Both the position numbers and the translations under genes were made by a program. The notes beneath the pieces were generated by a model that was not told the DNA's origin, did not search any database, and saw only the letters and a list, made by a program, of their open reading frames with translations. Positions 1 through 8,407 of a DNA stretch of 33,028 nucleotides are shown in pieces (position 1 is the first letter of the stretch; each line of letters begins with the position of its first letter). Source of the DNA: Candidatus Poseidoniales archaeon (GTDB lineage: Archaea; Thermoplasmatota; Poseidoniia; Poseidoniales; Poseidoniaceae); contig JAPOGE010000017.1 of the NCBI GenBank assembly GCA_028283345.1, positions 1 through 33,028 of the forward strand. The letters are read 5' to 3'.

Positions 1-1109
1 GCTGAACAAATATCGGTGCCATCCTCAGTAATTACCCATGTATTCGTTGTTGTACCTGTAGCACTTGGTGTGATTGTTAGGTCTGTATTTTGATTCCAAG
101 TCTGGCAACCAAACCATTGAGTGCTTCCAGATGAATGCTCAATAATTACATAAAAATTATCTGCATTACAGTCCTCTTCACTTATTCCAGTAGCAATACC
201 TGAATCCAAGGTTAAGGTTGCAATAATATCACTGGTTCCTGTTGTGAACGAAGTACCTGCTGTCAATGAGAATGTCGGAATCTGTGGGCAAGGACTAGCT
301 CCATTGCCCATAATCCAATCATAGTCGGAAGTTGGAATGAAAGGTTGCAACCAAGTGCTATCCATGATGTCATAAGCAGTGATGAAATGATAACTTCCAA
401 TGGGATTGTATAGATTGGGGTCAAATGCAGACATGGTTTGTGAAGACATCCCTGTGGCGCCACCATCATCAATTGCGATTACTGTGATTGTTCTTGTAAT
501 GCTAAGCAAACAAGTAGATGGAGTCATTGACTTGTGAACGGTCAATCCTTGGTCAAGTGGTACAGCAAATAACCCAGATATCACATTTCCATTTGGGAGC
601 GTATAATCATCTTCCGAATGCACTCCGGAATTACTTGGAAGATTGATATCTATAGCATTGTCACCATCATAATCAATACCGATTTGCGAAATAGTTCCAT
701 CAATATCTTTCGCATCCCAATGTAAGCCTATTAGGCTGTGATCTGGTTCGCCATTTCCTGAAATATCGGTTACTAAACCATCATCAAGAAACCAATAATT
801 GGTTTCAACTATTGGCACTTGATTCAACACTACATTTGCACTGGAACCTCCAATTTGAACAACTTGCCATCCAGTGGACATACAAGCTTGGAAATTTGTA
901 TCGGCCTCTACATAATACAGGCGGCCGAGTATAGATGTAACACAGTTTGGCAAATCACTTGCTGATGGAACATAATATGTCGGCCAATCATCTGTATCTT
1001 CTAAAATAATATCATCACCTTCGTCAGTTTCAATATCATTTCCGCCGATACAACCAGAAAGGGATACAGTCATCATCATCAAACAAATTACAAGGGGTAC
1101 TCTTCGCAT
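1..1109 (-). CDS. Secreted lipoprotein, C-terminus beyond the left edge
   Basis: The minus strand is open from an ATG at 1109 to the window edge (about 369 residues, no stop). The start gives a lipoprotein signal: MRR, a hydrophobic stretch and the lipobox LSGC with Cys20. An acidic linker follows (residues 24-41). Residues 40-85 form a module with DLPNC, LGRLYYV, AD, FQAC and T-W, which recurs almost unchanged in the lipoprotein at 15790-17103. The rest is Asp/Asn/Thr-rich and reads like beta-sandwich extracellular repeats (DIDGTISQIGIDYDGD is PKD/cadherin-like), with Cys pairs. I recognise no enzyme motif. It is probably anchored to the outer face of the membrane. Codons are AT-rich (AAT, ACA, ATA), unlike most neighbours, which suggests separate ancestry. 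An AT-rich stretch about 22 bp upstream of the ATG could be a TATA box of a leaderless transcript. The frame and signal are clear; the function is unknown. Confidence 0.8.
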   Translation of the reverse strand, partial: MRRVPLVICLMMMTVSLSGCIGGNDIETDEGDDIILEDTDDWPTYYVPSASDLPNCVTSILGRLYYVEADTNFQACMSTGWQVVQIGGSSANVVLNQVPIVETNYWFLDDGLVTDISGNGEPDHSLIGLHWDAKDIDGTISQIGIDYDGDNAIDINLPSNSGVHSEDDYTLPNGNVISGLFAVPLDQGLTVHKSMTPSTCLLSITRTITVIAIDDGGATGMSSQTMSAFDPNLYNPIGSYHFITAYDIMDSTWLQPFIPTSDYDWIMGNGASPCPQIPTFSLTAGTSFTTGTSDIIATLTLDSGIATGISEEDCNADNFYVIIEHSSGSTQWFGCQTWNQNTDLTITPSATGTTTNTWVITEDGTDICS

Positions 1110-1315
1110 GGATACTTGTTGTTGAGGTAATCAATTAATCATTGTCCATTTATTTCAATATACCAAATAATCGAATATGGACTGTTCGCAAGGGTCTATC
1201 CGAATACCCATGCGAATGGCTTTGTTGTTTGAATGGGCTTTGCGTGGGTCCTTCGGAACGCTACCCATCCAACAGGTTAAACCCACCCCGGGCACTCAGC
1301 GGTATGTTTTTCTGT

Positions 1316-1687
1316 TCAGATCATTTCCCGGGCCGCTTCAACATCGTCGACAGTGAAGGCGATGACGCCTTGGGTTTCATCTTTTGACATGATGTAGATT
1401 GACTTGATATTGATTCCGGCATTGGCCATCGTCCGAGATAGCCCGGCCAGCGCCCCCGGCTGGTGCGGTAGGGTGACCAAGAGCACTTCCTCGACGTGGT
1501 ATTCATGTCCCAAGGAATCCAATACCGCGCAGGTCGCCTCGTAATCCTCGGTCACTATCGCCAATACCGCTCCGGTTGCGGTCATCGCCGCCGCGGTCAG
1601 GATATTTATTTGATTTTCAGCCAGGGATTCGCACAGACTCGCCATCTCTCCGGGGAGGTCGGGTAACTTGATGCAGTACTCACGCAT
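1316..1687 (-). CDS. Tandem ACT-domain protein (amino-acid-binding regulator)
   Basis: The product has 123 residues from the ATG at 1687 (MREYCIKLPDLPGEMASL). It consists of two ACT domains. The first, about residues 1-65, has the pattern LPDLPGEMASLCESLAENQI. The second, about 68-123, has LPHQPGALAGLSRTMANAGI followed by I-K-S-I-Y. ACT domains are small ferredoxin-like folds that bind amino acids at a Gly-containing turn, here PGE and PGA. Stand-alone tandem ACT proteins are common in archaea and anaerobic bacteria, where they are thought to sense amino acids; no catalytic domain is present. The frame stays open to 1885, but the extra N-terminus has no ACT character and would overlap the divergent lipoprotein, so the start at 1687 is preferred. 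The fold call is firm; ligand and partner are unknown. Confidence 0.85.
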   Translation of the reverse strand: MREYCIKLPDLPGEMASLCESLAENQINILTAAAMTATGAVLAIVTEDYEATCAVLDSLGHEYHVEEVLLVTLPHQPGALAGLSRTMANAGINIKSIYIMSKDETQGVIAFTVDDVEAAREMI

Positions 1688-1835
1688 GCTCCCAACCCAA
1701 CACATTTCACCTATGAGGATTATTGAGGGAAAGTGGAAAAGTTCCCGTTTCGCGGCACAAACATGGTTTCGGAATAGACAAAGAGGATGACTCGCGAGCG
1801 AATCCTTGATGTTTGAGGTGCCGAGCCGGCAATTG

Positions 1836-3038
1836 ATGACCCGACCTGCCGTGGCCACCCTGTTGCTGTCCCTTCTCACCATCACCAGTTCGATGGCCGG
1901 TTGTTTCGCTGATGATGATGATGGCAGGGTAACTCTGCGAGCCGATTTCGCCTATGAGCCGAGCACCAACATCAAGGTGAGTGATTCGGTTTTTTTCAAC
2001 GCTTCGGCTTCCTTACCCCAAGATGGGACCTTAACCTATCGTTGGGATTTCAATGGCGATGGCTCGGTCGATGATACCGGTCGTACCGCCACGTGGTCAT
2101 ACCCTCTGGAGGGGAATTACAGCGTGATACTCACCGTCACCGATGGCAATAGAGATGACCAGGTGACCAAGCAGTTGACGGTTCTGGGAGCCGATGCCGC
2201 GGTGCCGACCGCCGATCCGGGAACGACCTGGGCTGAGGATGACTGCGACGGTGATGATGGCGCCAATCCCTCAAATGATAACGACCGCTATCTCATCTAC
2301 ATCTGCGAGGATAAAGATTCAACCGACAATGAGGTTGATGCCACCACCAATATCCTGCTCGACTCGAGTGCCAGTACCGCCGGTGGAGAACAGGCCTATC
2401 TCACCCAGTGGTCGTGGGACCTCGACACCAAGACCGATAGCGACGAGGATGGAATTGCTGACAATGATGACGATGCCAGCGGCGAGACCTTTGAATGGAC
2501 TGGGATTGCCCCGGGAGAATATGAATTACGGCTAAGGGTCTCCAATGACGAGGGATTCAATGATTCGATGAAATTCAAGGTCTATGTCAACTATGTGGGA
2601 ATCTGGAAAGATTTCAATCAGCCCGGCAGCACTTCGACAACCGGCAATGGCCAGCCCGGCGAGACCTGGTTTGAGTACACCGTGGTTTACGATGACGATG
2701 CCGGCAATACCATCGTCCGGGCTGAATTCTGGTTGACCTATCCCATACAGGATAGTGATTGGGTGGTCGGCGGCGGCAGTGAGCAGAATCGCAATAAATT
2801 GGATATTTACATTTTCAATGAGAGCGATGATGAGGTTTGGAATACCTCGGCAATTCCGGATGAACAGAGAACCGCAGGTGAGTGTTCCGAGGATGATTAC
2901 TGCCTGCAGACTTCGATATCCCGCTCGCAGATGCGCGACGACCGTTACAACGATGGTGAGTGGACGGTGAAGATCCACAATGACCGCTACAATGATGTGC
3001 AAGTGGTTGAGTTCAGAATCCTACTCACTTACAAATAG
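1836..3038 (+). CDS. PKD-domain lipoprotein
   Basis: The product has 400 residues from the ATG at 1836. This start gives a compact lipoprotein signal (MTRPAVATLLLSLL, lipobox SMAGC, Cys23) followed by an Asp run. An ATG at 1809 and a TTG at 1806 in the same frame are alternatives. Two PKD-type beta-sandwiches are visible. The first, about residues 35-118, has the YRWDFNGDGSVDDTG signature. The second, about 165-252, has WSWDLDTKTDSDEDGIADND, an Asp-rich calcium-type loop. The C-terminal ~145 residues look like another beta-sandwich ending in VEFRILLTYK, reminiscent of P-domain or pre-peptidase C-terminal modules, but this is uncertain. It is most likely an envelope protein for adhesion or polymer binding. 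It is transcribed divergently from the ACT gene and ends exactly at a structured repeat (3038-3077). Confidence 0.85.
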   Translation: MTRPAVATLLLSLLTITSSMAGCFADDDDGRVTLRADFAYEPSTNIKVSDSVFFNASASLPQDGTLTYRWDFNGDGSVDDTGRTATWSYPLEGNYSVILTVTDGNRDDQVTKQLTVLGADAAVPTADPGTTWAEDDCDGDDGANPSNDNDRYLIYICEDKDSTDNEVDATTNILLDSSASTAGGEQAYLTQWSWDLDTKTDSDEDGIADNDDDASGETFEWTGIAPGEYELRLRVSNDEGFNDSMKFKVYVNYVGIWKDFNQPGSTSTTGNGQPGETWFEYTVVYDDDAGNTIVRAEFWLTYPIQDSDWVVGGGSEQNRNKLDIYIFNESDDEVWNTSAIPDEQRTAGECSEDDYCLQTSISRSQMRDDRYNDGEWTVKIHNDRYNDVQVVEFRILLTYK

Positions 3039-3077
3039 CGAAGGCCACTAGGATTCGCTTCTAGGCACGGCCTTCGT
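3038..3077 (+). terminator. 40-nt stem-loop repeat, copy 1 (at lipoprotein stop codon)
   Basis: Outer arms GCGAAGGCC (3038-3046) and GGCCTTCGT (3069-3077) pair over nine positions, with one G-U. A 22-nt interior contains a second short stem around TTCGC. The element starts on the last base of the lipoprotein TAG codon and lies between convergent genes, so it may act as a 3' end or terminator structure. A second copy at 24092-24131 on the minus strand matches at 34 of 40 positions and also starts at a stop codon. No U-tract follows. Confidence 0.6.
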
Positions 3078-3088
3078 TCAAAGGGAGT

Positions 3089-3496
3089 TTAGGCTAAAAC
3101 TGGAATTGGGATGGTACCCCTGCGGTCTTGGCTGGCTTCATCTAAGGGGACACCGAGCCGCTCGGCCAGAGCCCGGTCAATCTCGACCCTGACCGTAAGG
3201 GTCGCCTGGCCCATCGATTTACCCTGGGCATCGGTGCGCAAGGACACTGTTCCCCCACCTTGCAGGGCTTTCTCCATGATACAATTCAGTGCCCCGATTC
3301 CCGGCACCTCGTAGACCTTGATACGCCCTAGGACCTGCTCTTCCCAGGCCTCGGCCAACCAGCCGCTGGTCACCCCTTGCTTGAGCACCGGAAACCAGTG
3401 TCGTTCACGGGCGATGATGCCGATATTAACCATATCACCCTTGTCGCCGGAACGGGCGTGGGCGATTACCCCCAACGGCAGCCAGACCGTGCTCAA
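3089..3496 (-). CDS. AtuA-associated small domain protein (ferredoxin-fold)
   Basis: The product has 135 residues. It matches the small C-terminal domain that accompanies AtuA/DUF1446 proteins: an N-terminal hydrophobic strand, the ARSGDKGDMVNIGI motif (about residues 14-27), V-Y-E-V-P-G-I-G-ALN in the middle and a beta strand with TLTVRVEIDRALAERLG. In many organisms this domain is fused to the AtuA domain; here it is separate. The start is a TTG at 3496, which shares the TTGA tetranucleotide with the TGA of the upstream gene, so the two are translationally coupled. A later internal ATG would remove the conserved ARSGDKGD motif. The exact reaction of this family is unsettled; a role with the partner in acyclic terpenoid or branched acyl catabolism is inferred from family naming only. 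Confidence 0.85.
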   Translation of the reverse strand: MSTVWLPLGVIAHARSGDKGDMVNIGIIARERHWFPVLKQGVTSGWLAEAWEEQVLGRIKVYEVPGIGALNCIMEKALQGGGTVSLRTDAQGKSMGQATLTVRVEIDRALAERLGVPLDEASQDRRGTIPIPVLA

Positions 3497-5085
3497 TCGA
3501 CCTTCCCCCTACCGACTGGTCGCTCGAGTCCACGCAGAACCCGGCCGGCGATTCGCTTGGTGATTATACGGTTCTCATTCTCAGATATCCTTTGCAGGCG
3601 ATTGAAGACCCGAGTCTCCAAATCCGGGCGGCGCTCGGTCAAGGCCTTGCGCAGGGTTCTCAGCATCGGAATCTCAACTCTGGCTTCTACGGTCTCCCGA
3701 CTCACCAAGAGCGGTACAAAGCGCAATTGTGATCGGGGGCGCGGTCGGGCTGAATAGCCACACACCCCGGCCGGGCCGGTCAGCACCAACGGTGCCACCG
3801 ACTTGCCGAAAATCTCGACATCGGTACGGTTCGGGGATTTCACCGACCAGCGAATCATCACTTCCGGCAGGTCCTCCTGGAGTTCTATCCCCCCCTTCGG
3901 CATGGTGATTCCGGTGCCGAGGAACTCGGTGTGAATGACCAATTCATCCAGCCTCGCAAGGCGGCTGAGGAGGATGTAATCGGTCGCCTTGGCCTTGGCG
4001 ATGGCCTGCGGGCCTGGTACCAGCAGCGTTGCCGATGTGAACCAGCCGTCCAAAAAGCATGATGAGACCTTGAGATTATCGGGTCGCGGCCGCCCACGTG
4101 CCCCCGCCACCGCTACCCGGTCGGTACCGATTTCGTCGAGAGATACCGCGGTGATGTCGAGAATCACATCGGGGGTGAGATATGAAGCCGGATCGCCGAT
4201 TTCGTACAACATCTGCTCGGCGACATTGGCGCGGGTCACGGCACCACCACTTCCTTCTGGCTTGGTGATGACCGACGAACCGTCGGTGGCGATCTCAGCG
4301 ATTGGATAGCCGAGATTCACCAAGTCGGTGATATCGGCCCACGAATCGGCATTTCCACCGGTTACCTGAGCCCCACATTCGATTAAATGCCCGGCCAAGG
4401 TCCATCCGGCGATAACATCCAGCGGGTGGTGTAATTCCATCGGTGCCCAAGATTCTATCGGGCTGCAGATCGGTAACTCCGCCGCTACGGAGTTCTTCGC
4501 CCAACCCTCGGCATGTAACATCGAACCGACGATGAGGCTGGCATCCGCGACCCGCCCGCTGAGCACGATATCCGCACCCTGCTCGAGTGCTCTGGCGATA
4601 GGGCCTGCACCGATGTAGGCATGGGCAGAAATCAATTTCGCCGTCAGGGCTTCATCCACCGTTTTACCCGATAAATCGGTAAGAATCCCATCGGCGTTCA
4701 TATGCTCGATTTGTGGATGAATATCATCCCCCACCACCATCGCGATCTGGCAATCGACCCATCCCAGTGCACACGCCAGCCCGAGCACTGCCTCGGCGCA
4801 GGCACCCGGGTTAGCTCCCCCGGCATTGGTGACCAATTTGGTGTTGTTTTTCTTGAGCAATTCCAAGCCTCCGGCTTCGAGCCAATCGAACAGGTCGGTG
4901 GCCCAGCCCGAGGTTTTATCGCGCGCCTTCTGTTTGTGCATTATCGACATCGTGACTTCGGAGAGATAATCCATCGTCAGATAATCGACATCAGCCCCTT
5001 CCATCAGGGTGATTGGCGCCATCACCTGGTCACCCCAAAATCCGCCAGCACCGGCGATACGAGTGACACCTCCTTGTGCAGGCAT
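3493..5085 (-). CDS. AtuA-like protein (acyclic terpene utilisation family, DUF1446)
   Basis: The product has 530 residues from the ATG at 5085. The N-terminus shows the DUF1446 signature: R-I-A-G-A-G-G-F-WGD, then MEGADVDYLTMDYLSEVTMS (about residues 28-47). Further on are NAGGANPGACAEAV, IGAGPIARALEQGADIVLSGRVADAS and HHPLDVIAGWTLAGHLIECG, all typical of the family. In Pseudomonas, atuA belongs to the citronellol/geranol catabolic cluster, but many homologues occur outside that pathway and the biochemical step is not established. Here the usual partners (geranyl-CoA carboxylase, acyl-CoA dehydrogenases) are not in view. It overlaps the downstream small-domain gene by 4 nt, so the pair forms one operon. 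The family call is firm; the pathway is uncertain. Confidence 0.88.
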   Translation of the reverse strand: MPAQGGVTRIAGAGGFWGDQVMAPITLMEGADVDYLTMDYLSEVTMSIMHKQKARDKTSGWATDLFDWLEAGGLELLKKNNTKLVTNAGGANPGACAEAVLGLACALGWVDCQIAMVVGDDIHPQIEHMNADGILTDLSGKTVDEALTAKLISAHAYIGAGPIARALEQGADIVLSGRVADASLIVGSMLHAEGWAKNSVAAELPICSPIESWAPMELHHPLDVIAGWTLAGHLIECGAQVTGGNADSWADITDLVNLGYPIAEIATDGSSVITKPEGSGGAVTRANVAEQMLYEIGDPASYLTPDVILDITAVSLDEIGTDRVAVAGARGRPRPDNLKVSSCFLDGWFTSATLLVPGPQAIAKAKATDYILLSRLARLDELVIHTEFLGTGITMPKGGIELQEDLPEVMIRWSVKSPNRTDVEIFGKSVAPLVLTGPAGVCGYSARPRPRSQLRFVPLLVSRETVEARVEIPMLRTLRKALTERRPDLETRVFNRLQRISENENRIITKRIAGRVLRGLERPVGRGKVD

Positions 5086-5164
5086 GGTGTTGAAGTCTGC
5101 ACTGACATACTTCTCCTTTTCGATTACTGGGCAATATTGTGAGGGTGCTTGGTAATGTGATAGA

Positions 5165-5187
5165 ATTGAAATAAAACGTTATTTCAT
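5165..5187. promoter_or_regulatory. AT-rich divergent promoter region with short inverted repeat
   Basis: Between the AtuA-like gene and the EF-1A gene lies the AT-rich patch ATTGAAATAAAACGTTATTTCAT. It contains inverted arms AAATAA (5169-5174) and TTATTT (5179-5184). It is the only TATA-like stretch of the 217-bp divergent intergenic region and is a plausible promoter for one or both genes. A leader of about 90 nt to the EF-1A ATG would result. This is a weak call based on composition alone. Confidence 0.3.
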
Positions 5188-5302
5188 GACCAGAGAAACG
5201 GCTCACCTCTCTCCCTTCGAGGGAATTGGCACGACGCGGATTAATACCGGCGCGTTGAAATAGGGGATGGCTGTCGCCGGGTCGATAATTGGAGAAAATA
5301 CC

Positions 5303-6592
5303 ATGAGTTCGCGATGGGAAGATAAGAGCAAACCGCACCTGAACATAGTTTTCATCGGTCACGTCGACCACGGGAAATCGACCACAGTAGGACGAATGAT
5401 GCTGGACAGCGGTCATATCGAAGCGCACGTTATCGAGAAGTTTGAGAAGGAAGCGGCGGAGCGCGGCAAGGCCGGGTTCGGTTTCGCTTACGTCATGGAC
5501 GGATTGAAGGAAGAGCGCGAGCGCGGTATCACAATCGATGTGGCGCATAAGGAATTCTTCACCCCTAACTATTATTGGACTGTTATCGATGCTCCTGGCC
5601 ACCGTGATTTCGTCAAGAACATGATCACTGGTACCAGCCAAGCCGATGCCGCGGTACTACTCTGTGCGGCTAACGATGGCGTCAACGCCCAGACCAAGGA
5701 GCACGCTTTCCTGGCTCGTGTTCTCGGCGTCAAGCAACTCATCGTTCTGGTCAATAAGATGGATATCTCCGGTGTCGAGTGGTCTGAGGACAAGTACAAG
5801 GAATCCTGTAGTCAGGTCAGCGACCTGCTGAAGATGGCTGGCTTCAAACCAGATGACGTGCCGATGATTCCCGCCTCCGCCATTGAGGGTGACAACATCT
5901 TCAACAAGTCGGATAAGATGTCATGGTATAGTGGCCCAACCCTGTTTGAGGCGATCGACCAGATTCAGATGCCACCCAAGCCAATCGACAAACCGCTACG
6001 AATGCCAATCCAAGACGTATACAAGATCGGCGGAATCGGTACCGTGCCGGTAGGCAAGATCGAGACCGGTGTCCTTCATGCTGGAAAGACCATCGTCTTC
6101 AATCCAAGTCAGGAGAGTGGTGAGGTAAAGAGTATCGAGATGCATCACACCACGGTGCCCAAGGCCGGGCCTGGAGACAACGTCGGTTTCAACGTCCGTG
6201 GACTTTCCGCCACCGACATCCGTCGTGGTGACGTTGCTGGATATACCGACAACGAGCCGACTTTCGTCCGCCACGATGAGTCCTTTGTCGGACAAATCCA
6301 AATAATGGACATACCAAAGGCGGTTTCCGTCGGCTACACTCCGGTATTCCACTGCCACACCGCTCAAGTTGCTTGCCGCTTCCTCGAACTTATCGAGAAG
6401 CAGAACAAGGCCGGTAAGGAGACCAGCCCCAGTTTCATGAAGACCGGTGATGCTGGATTGGTTCGCTTCCAACCGACCAAGCCACTGGCAATCGAGCAGA
6501 TGGACAAGTTCCCTGAACTTTCCCGCTTCGCCATTCGTGACATGGGCAAGACCGTAGCAGCTGGTGTTTGCATCAAGATTGATAAGAAGTGA
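5303..6592 (+). CDS. tuf: Translation elongation factor 1-alpha (aEF1A)
   Basis: The product has 429 residues and is the GTPase that brings aminoacyl-tRNA to the ribosome. GTP-binding motifs are all present: G1 GHVDHGKS (19-26), G2 in [11 protein letters not shown] (71-81), G3 DAPGH (96-100), G4 NKMD (151-154) and a G5-like SAI. Beta-barrel domains 2 and 3 follow, with [13 protein letters not shown] and the conserved C-terminal [15 protein letters not shown]. The ATG at 5303 was chosen because it places the P-loop at the usual distance from the N-terminus and has GGAG at 5291-5294 as ribosome binding site; the frame is open further upstream but without family similarity. The uS10 gene follows 47 bp downstream, the usual archaeal pairing. 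Length and motifs are normal for the archaeal/eukaryotic type. Confidence 0.97.
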   Translation: MSSRWEDKSKPHLNIVFIGHVDHGKSTTVGRMMLDSGHIEAHVIEKFEKEAAERGKAGFGFAYVMDGLKEERERGITIDVAHKEFFTPNYYWTVIDAPGHRDFVKNMITGTSQADAAVLLCAANDGVNAQTKEHAFLARVLGVKQLIVLVNKMDISGVEWSEDKYKESCSQVSDLLKMAGFKPDDVPMIPASAIEGDNIFNKSDKMSWYSGPTLFEAIDQIQMPPKPIDKPLRMPIQDVYKIGGIGTVPVGKIETGVLHAGKTIVFNPSQESGEVKSIEMHHTTVPKAGPGDNVGFNVRGLSATDIRRGDVAGYTDNEPTFVRHDESFVGQIQIMDIPKAVSVGYTPVFHCHTAQVACRFLELIEKQNKAGKETSPSFMKTGDAGLVRFQPTKPLAIEQMDKFPELSRFAIRDMGKTVAAGVCIKIDKK

Positions 6593-6639
6593 GTCCCTGA
6601 GAATTAACTCTGATACAGGAAAGTAGGGAACGTGAATCA

Positions 6640-6969
6640 ATGGCTGGAGTCACCGTCATCAAATTGACTGGTGAGAATCACCGCGATATTGATTTCGTCA
6701 GCGACCAGATCAAGGCCATCTGCGATAGCGGTGGAGTTGAACTGCGCGGCCCGATACCACTACCTACTCGCCGTCTGATAGTCCCGTGCCGCAAGGCACC
6801 TTCCGGTGAGGGCAACGAGACCTACGACCACTGGGAGATGCGTATTCACAAGCGTCTGCTGGAGATGAAGATCAGCACCGCCAAGGACCAGACTGCACTA
6901 AGGAGCATTGCGAGGATCTCCATCCCTGACACAGTCAGTATTGAACTCAGTATGCGGACCGTCAACTGA
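6640..6969 (+). CDS. rps10: Small-subunit ribosomal protein uS10
   Basis: The product has 109 residues, the usual length of archaeal S10. Recognisable stretches are KLTGENHRDIDFVSDQIKAI at the N-terminus, the loop GPIPLPTRRLIVPCRKAP, the E-x-x-IHKRLLEM segment and the C-terminal strand IPDTVSIELSMRTV. It belongs to the 30S head and contacts 16S rRNA and uS3/uS14. It lies directly downstream of EF-1A in the same direction, the conserved tuf-rps10 order of archaea, and is probably co-transcribed with it. An extended inverted repeat begins one base after its stop codon. Confidence 0.97.
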   Translation: MAGVTVIKLTGENHRDIDFVSDQIKAICDSGGVELRGPIPLPTRRLIVPCRKAPSGEGNETYDHWEMRIHKRLLEMKISTAKDQTALRSIARISIPDTVSIELSMRTVN

Positions 6970-6970
6970 A

Positions 6971-7056
6971 AGCCGTAACGTGGCCTCGCTACACCATGTC
7001 GCTTTTGGCGATGAATACATTCGCTACGCTCTTATCGTGTTTGTCACGTTGCGGCT
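6971..7056 (+). terminator. Long-range stem-loop after uS10
   Basis: The 12-nt arms AGCCGTAACGTG (6971-6982) and CACGTTGCGGCT (7045-7056) pair fully, with one U-G, around a 62-nt interior. The interior has its own small hairpin, TCGC-TTTTG-GCGA at about 7000. The structure starts one base after the uS10 stop, so it may end or stabilise the tuf-rps10 transcript, or be part of an independent non-coding RNA. No U-tract follows. Confidence 0.45.
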
Positions 7057-7219
7057 TTCCAAGGTTGTAAGGGGCTGAAGTATTCGGAACGTTACTGTTC
7101 ATGCGAATTTTTCTCTACGAATTTTCCAAGGCTGTGTGGGTCCGAGGATTTGGAACCTTGGCGTCGATGCAAATAATTCGCTACGCTATAAGCGCGTACT
7201 TCAAGTTGCGGCGCGAAGG
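7009..7219. repeat. Imperfect ~56-nt direct repeat pair in the uS10-GINS gap
   Basis: Copy A (7009-7064) and copy B (7165-7219) share CGATG, then ATTCGCTACGCT exactly, then GTTGCGGC and a terminal AAGG, in the same order and at nearly the same spacing. Copy A forms the right arm of the stem-loop after uS10. Between them lies a related TTTCCAAGG / TTTTCCAAGG pair. The 266-bp gap holds no convincing gene; the open frames here have no coding character. It could be a decayed repeat family or a structured RNA locus. Confidence 0.5.
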
Positions 7220-7235
7220 TGTTTTCGGGTACCCT

Positions 7236-8288
7236 CTACAATGCGGCGACTTCAGCGACCCCGGCATCGACGAGGTAGGTCGCCATGTCTGCATCCAACA
7301 CGTGGATATCACCTTCTGAGAGTTTCAATCCAGCACCATCCTCGGTCAAGACTTCATCTTCTTGGCTGACGAGGATTCGAATTCGGGTCAGGACATTCGG
7401 GGCTGTCGGTTCGGCTTTGGTGGTTGCCACCGGCTCGGTTGAACTCACGGGGGATTCAGCTTTGGTGGTTGCCACCGGCTCGGTTGAACCCTCGATTAGA
7501 TTATCGAGCACGATGGTAGGTTGGGCCTCGGCTGGGGCTAGATCCCATACAGATATGTCCTCACCCCCAGGCACTGCTCGGGTTTCTGGAATAGGTTGGT
7601 TGGCCTGCTCCATCATCTCGGGAAAGGCCTCGATCTGGGCAATCAGTTCCTCCTCATCGAATTCAGGCTCCCGATATTCTTCCTCATATCGCTCCTCCAA
7701 CTCGACCGGCGGTGCCCCTTGTCCGGTCAGTCCGCCAGCCTGCTCGACGAAGTCGTCCAATTGCTTTGTACCCACGGCCAGGACCGGGATGGCGGACATT
7801 TCACCGACCCCTTGAATCATCTCTTCCCAACCGATATTACGCTTGAATCTGCTCAGCAATTGTCCAAGCCCATCGTAGAATTCTCGCTCCATCGGGTCGT
7901 AACGCGACCAATCCAAAGGCGCTAGAGGCCGGCCTCCATCGCCATTGACACTACTGCGAAGTTCGGCAGTAACCGCGTGATGCAATAGTGTCACCAGCCG
8001 CTTGCGGGAAAGGTCGGCCATCGCTCGGCGTACATTTGCTTGTCGCCGGCTGGCGGCGATGGCCGCCGATGAATGCCCTTCACCGCGCACGATTTCATTG
8101 AGATTGGTTTCGATATGGTTGAGCAGATTGCTTACTTCCTGCCAAAATTCGGATCTGGGCATCGGCATTGGATGGTTCCTCTCCAACTGCTGACGCTGGA
8201 GGGAATAGAGTTGGTCTTCGACCTTTCGGGCGCGCTCGTCGCCCATCTCAGGTAACTCTTCCCGCCCGACCATGTCGTTCGGTGGCAT
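7236..8288 (-). CDS. Archaeal GINS-like replication factor (Gins15/51 type)
   Basis: The product has 350 residues. The N-terminal ~25-160 are helical and match the GINS A-domain plan: L-Y-S-L-Q-R-Q-Q-LERNHPMPMPRSEFWQEV, a long helix with RRQANVRRAMADLSRKRLVTLL, then DPMEREFYDGLGQLLSRFKRNI. The C-terminal 301-350 fits the small GINS B-domain: TRIRILVSQ, a turn with EDGAGLKLSEGDIHVL and the closing ATYLVDAGVAEVA. Archaeal GINS binds MCM and GAN/RecJ-like proteins in the replisome (known for the family). A low-complexity, Glu/Pro-rich linker of ~140 residues separates the domains, longer than I expect for the family. It contains a duplicated STEPVATTKAE (268-278 and 283-293). The gene is divergent from the giant surface protein. 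Similarity is judged by eye, so the call is probable rather than certain. Confidence 0.7.
   Translation of the reverse strand: MPPNDMVGREELPEMGDERARKVEDQLYSLQRQQLERNHPMPMPRSEFWQEVSNLLNHIETNLNEIVRGEGHSSAAIAASRRQANVRRAMADLSRKRLVTLLHHAVTAELRSSVNGDGGRPLAPLDWSRYDPMEREFYDGLGQLLSRFKRNIGWEEMIQGVGEMSAIPVLAVGTKQLDDFVEQAGGLTGQGAPPVELEERYEEEYREPEFDEEELIAQIEAFPEMMEQANQPIPETRAVPGGEDISVWDLAPAEAQPTIVLDNLIEGSTEPVATTKAESPVSSTEPVATTKAEPTAPNVLTRIRILVSQEDEVLTEDGAGLKLSEGDIHVLDADMATYLVDAGVAEVAAL
7411..7490. repeat. In-frame 45-bp tandem duplication inside the GINS-like linker
   Basis: The segments from TCGGCTTTGG (7411) and from TCAGCTTTGG (7456) are almost identical for about 34 bases and are spaced 45 bp apart, equal to 15 codons. 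The duplication encodes the two STEPVATTKAE segments of the linker. The high DNA identity suggests a recent slippage or recombination event. Confidence 0.85.
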
Positions 8289-8407
8289 TGCGGCTACGGG
8301 GCTCTATGAATGCTCACATGGTTTCTCCTAGCGAAAGCCGATTCACAATAGACGGCCTTGGCGGGTTGTTAATATCCAGCGCCACCACTGAACAATGCGA
8401 GGGAGCG

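Noticed and set aside
1230-1315. Possible hairpin or small RNA around GTCCTTCGGAAC
   Set aside because: The stem is broken by mismatches after two or three pairs and no second copy was seen.
1142-1387. 81-residue open frame on the plus strand
   Set aside because: It overlaps the ACT gene in antisense, has no recognisable domain and an amino-acid mix rich in Cys/Trp/Pro typical of chance frames.
1688-1885. N-terminal extension of the ACT protein to 189 residues
   Set aside because: The extra part lacks ACT similarity and would run into the divergent lipoprotein; the ATG at 1687 starts the domain directly.
5030-5641. 203-residue open frame antisense to the EF-1A start
   Set aside because: It covers the 5' part of two confident genes and has no family features.
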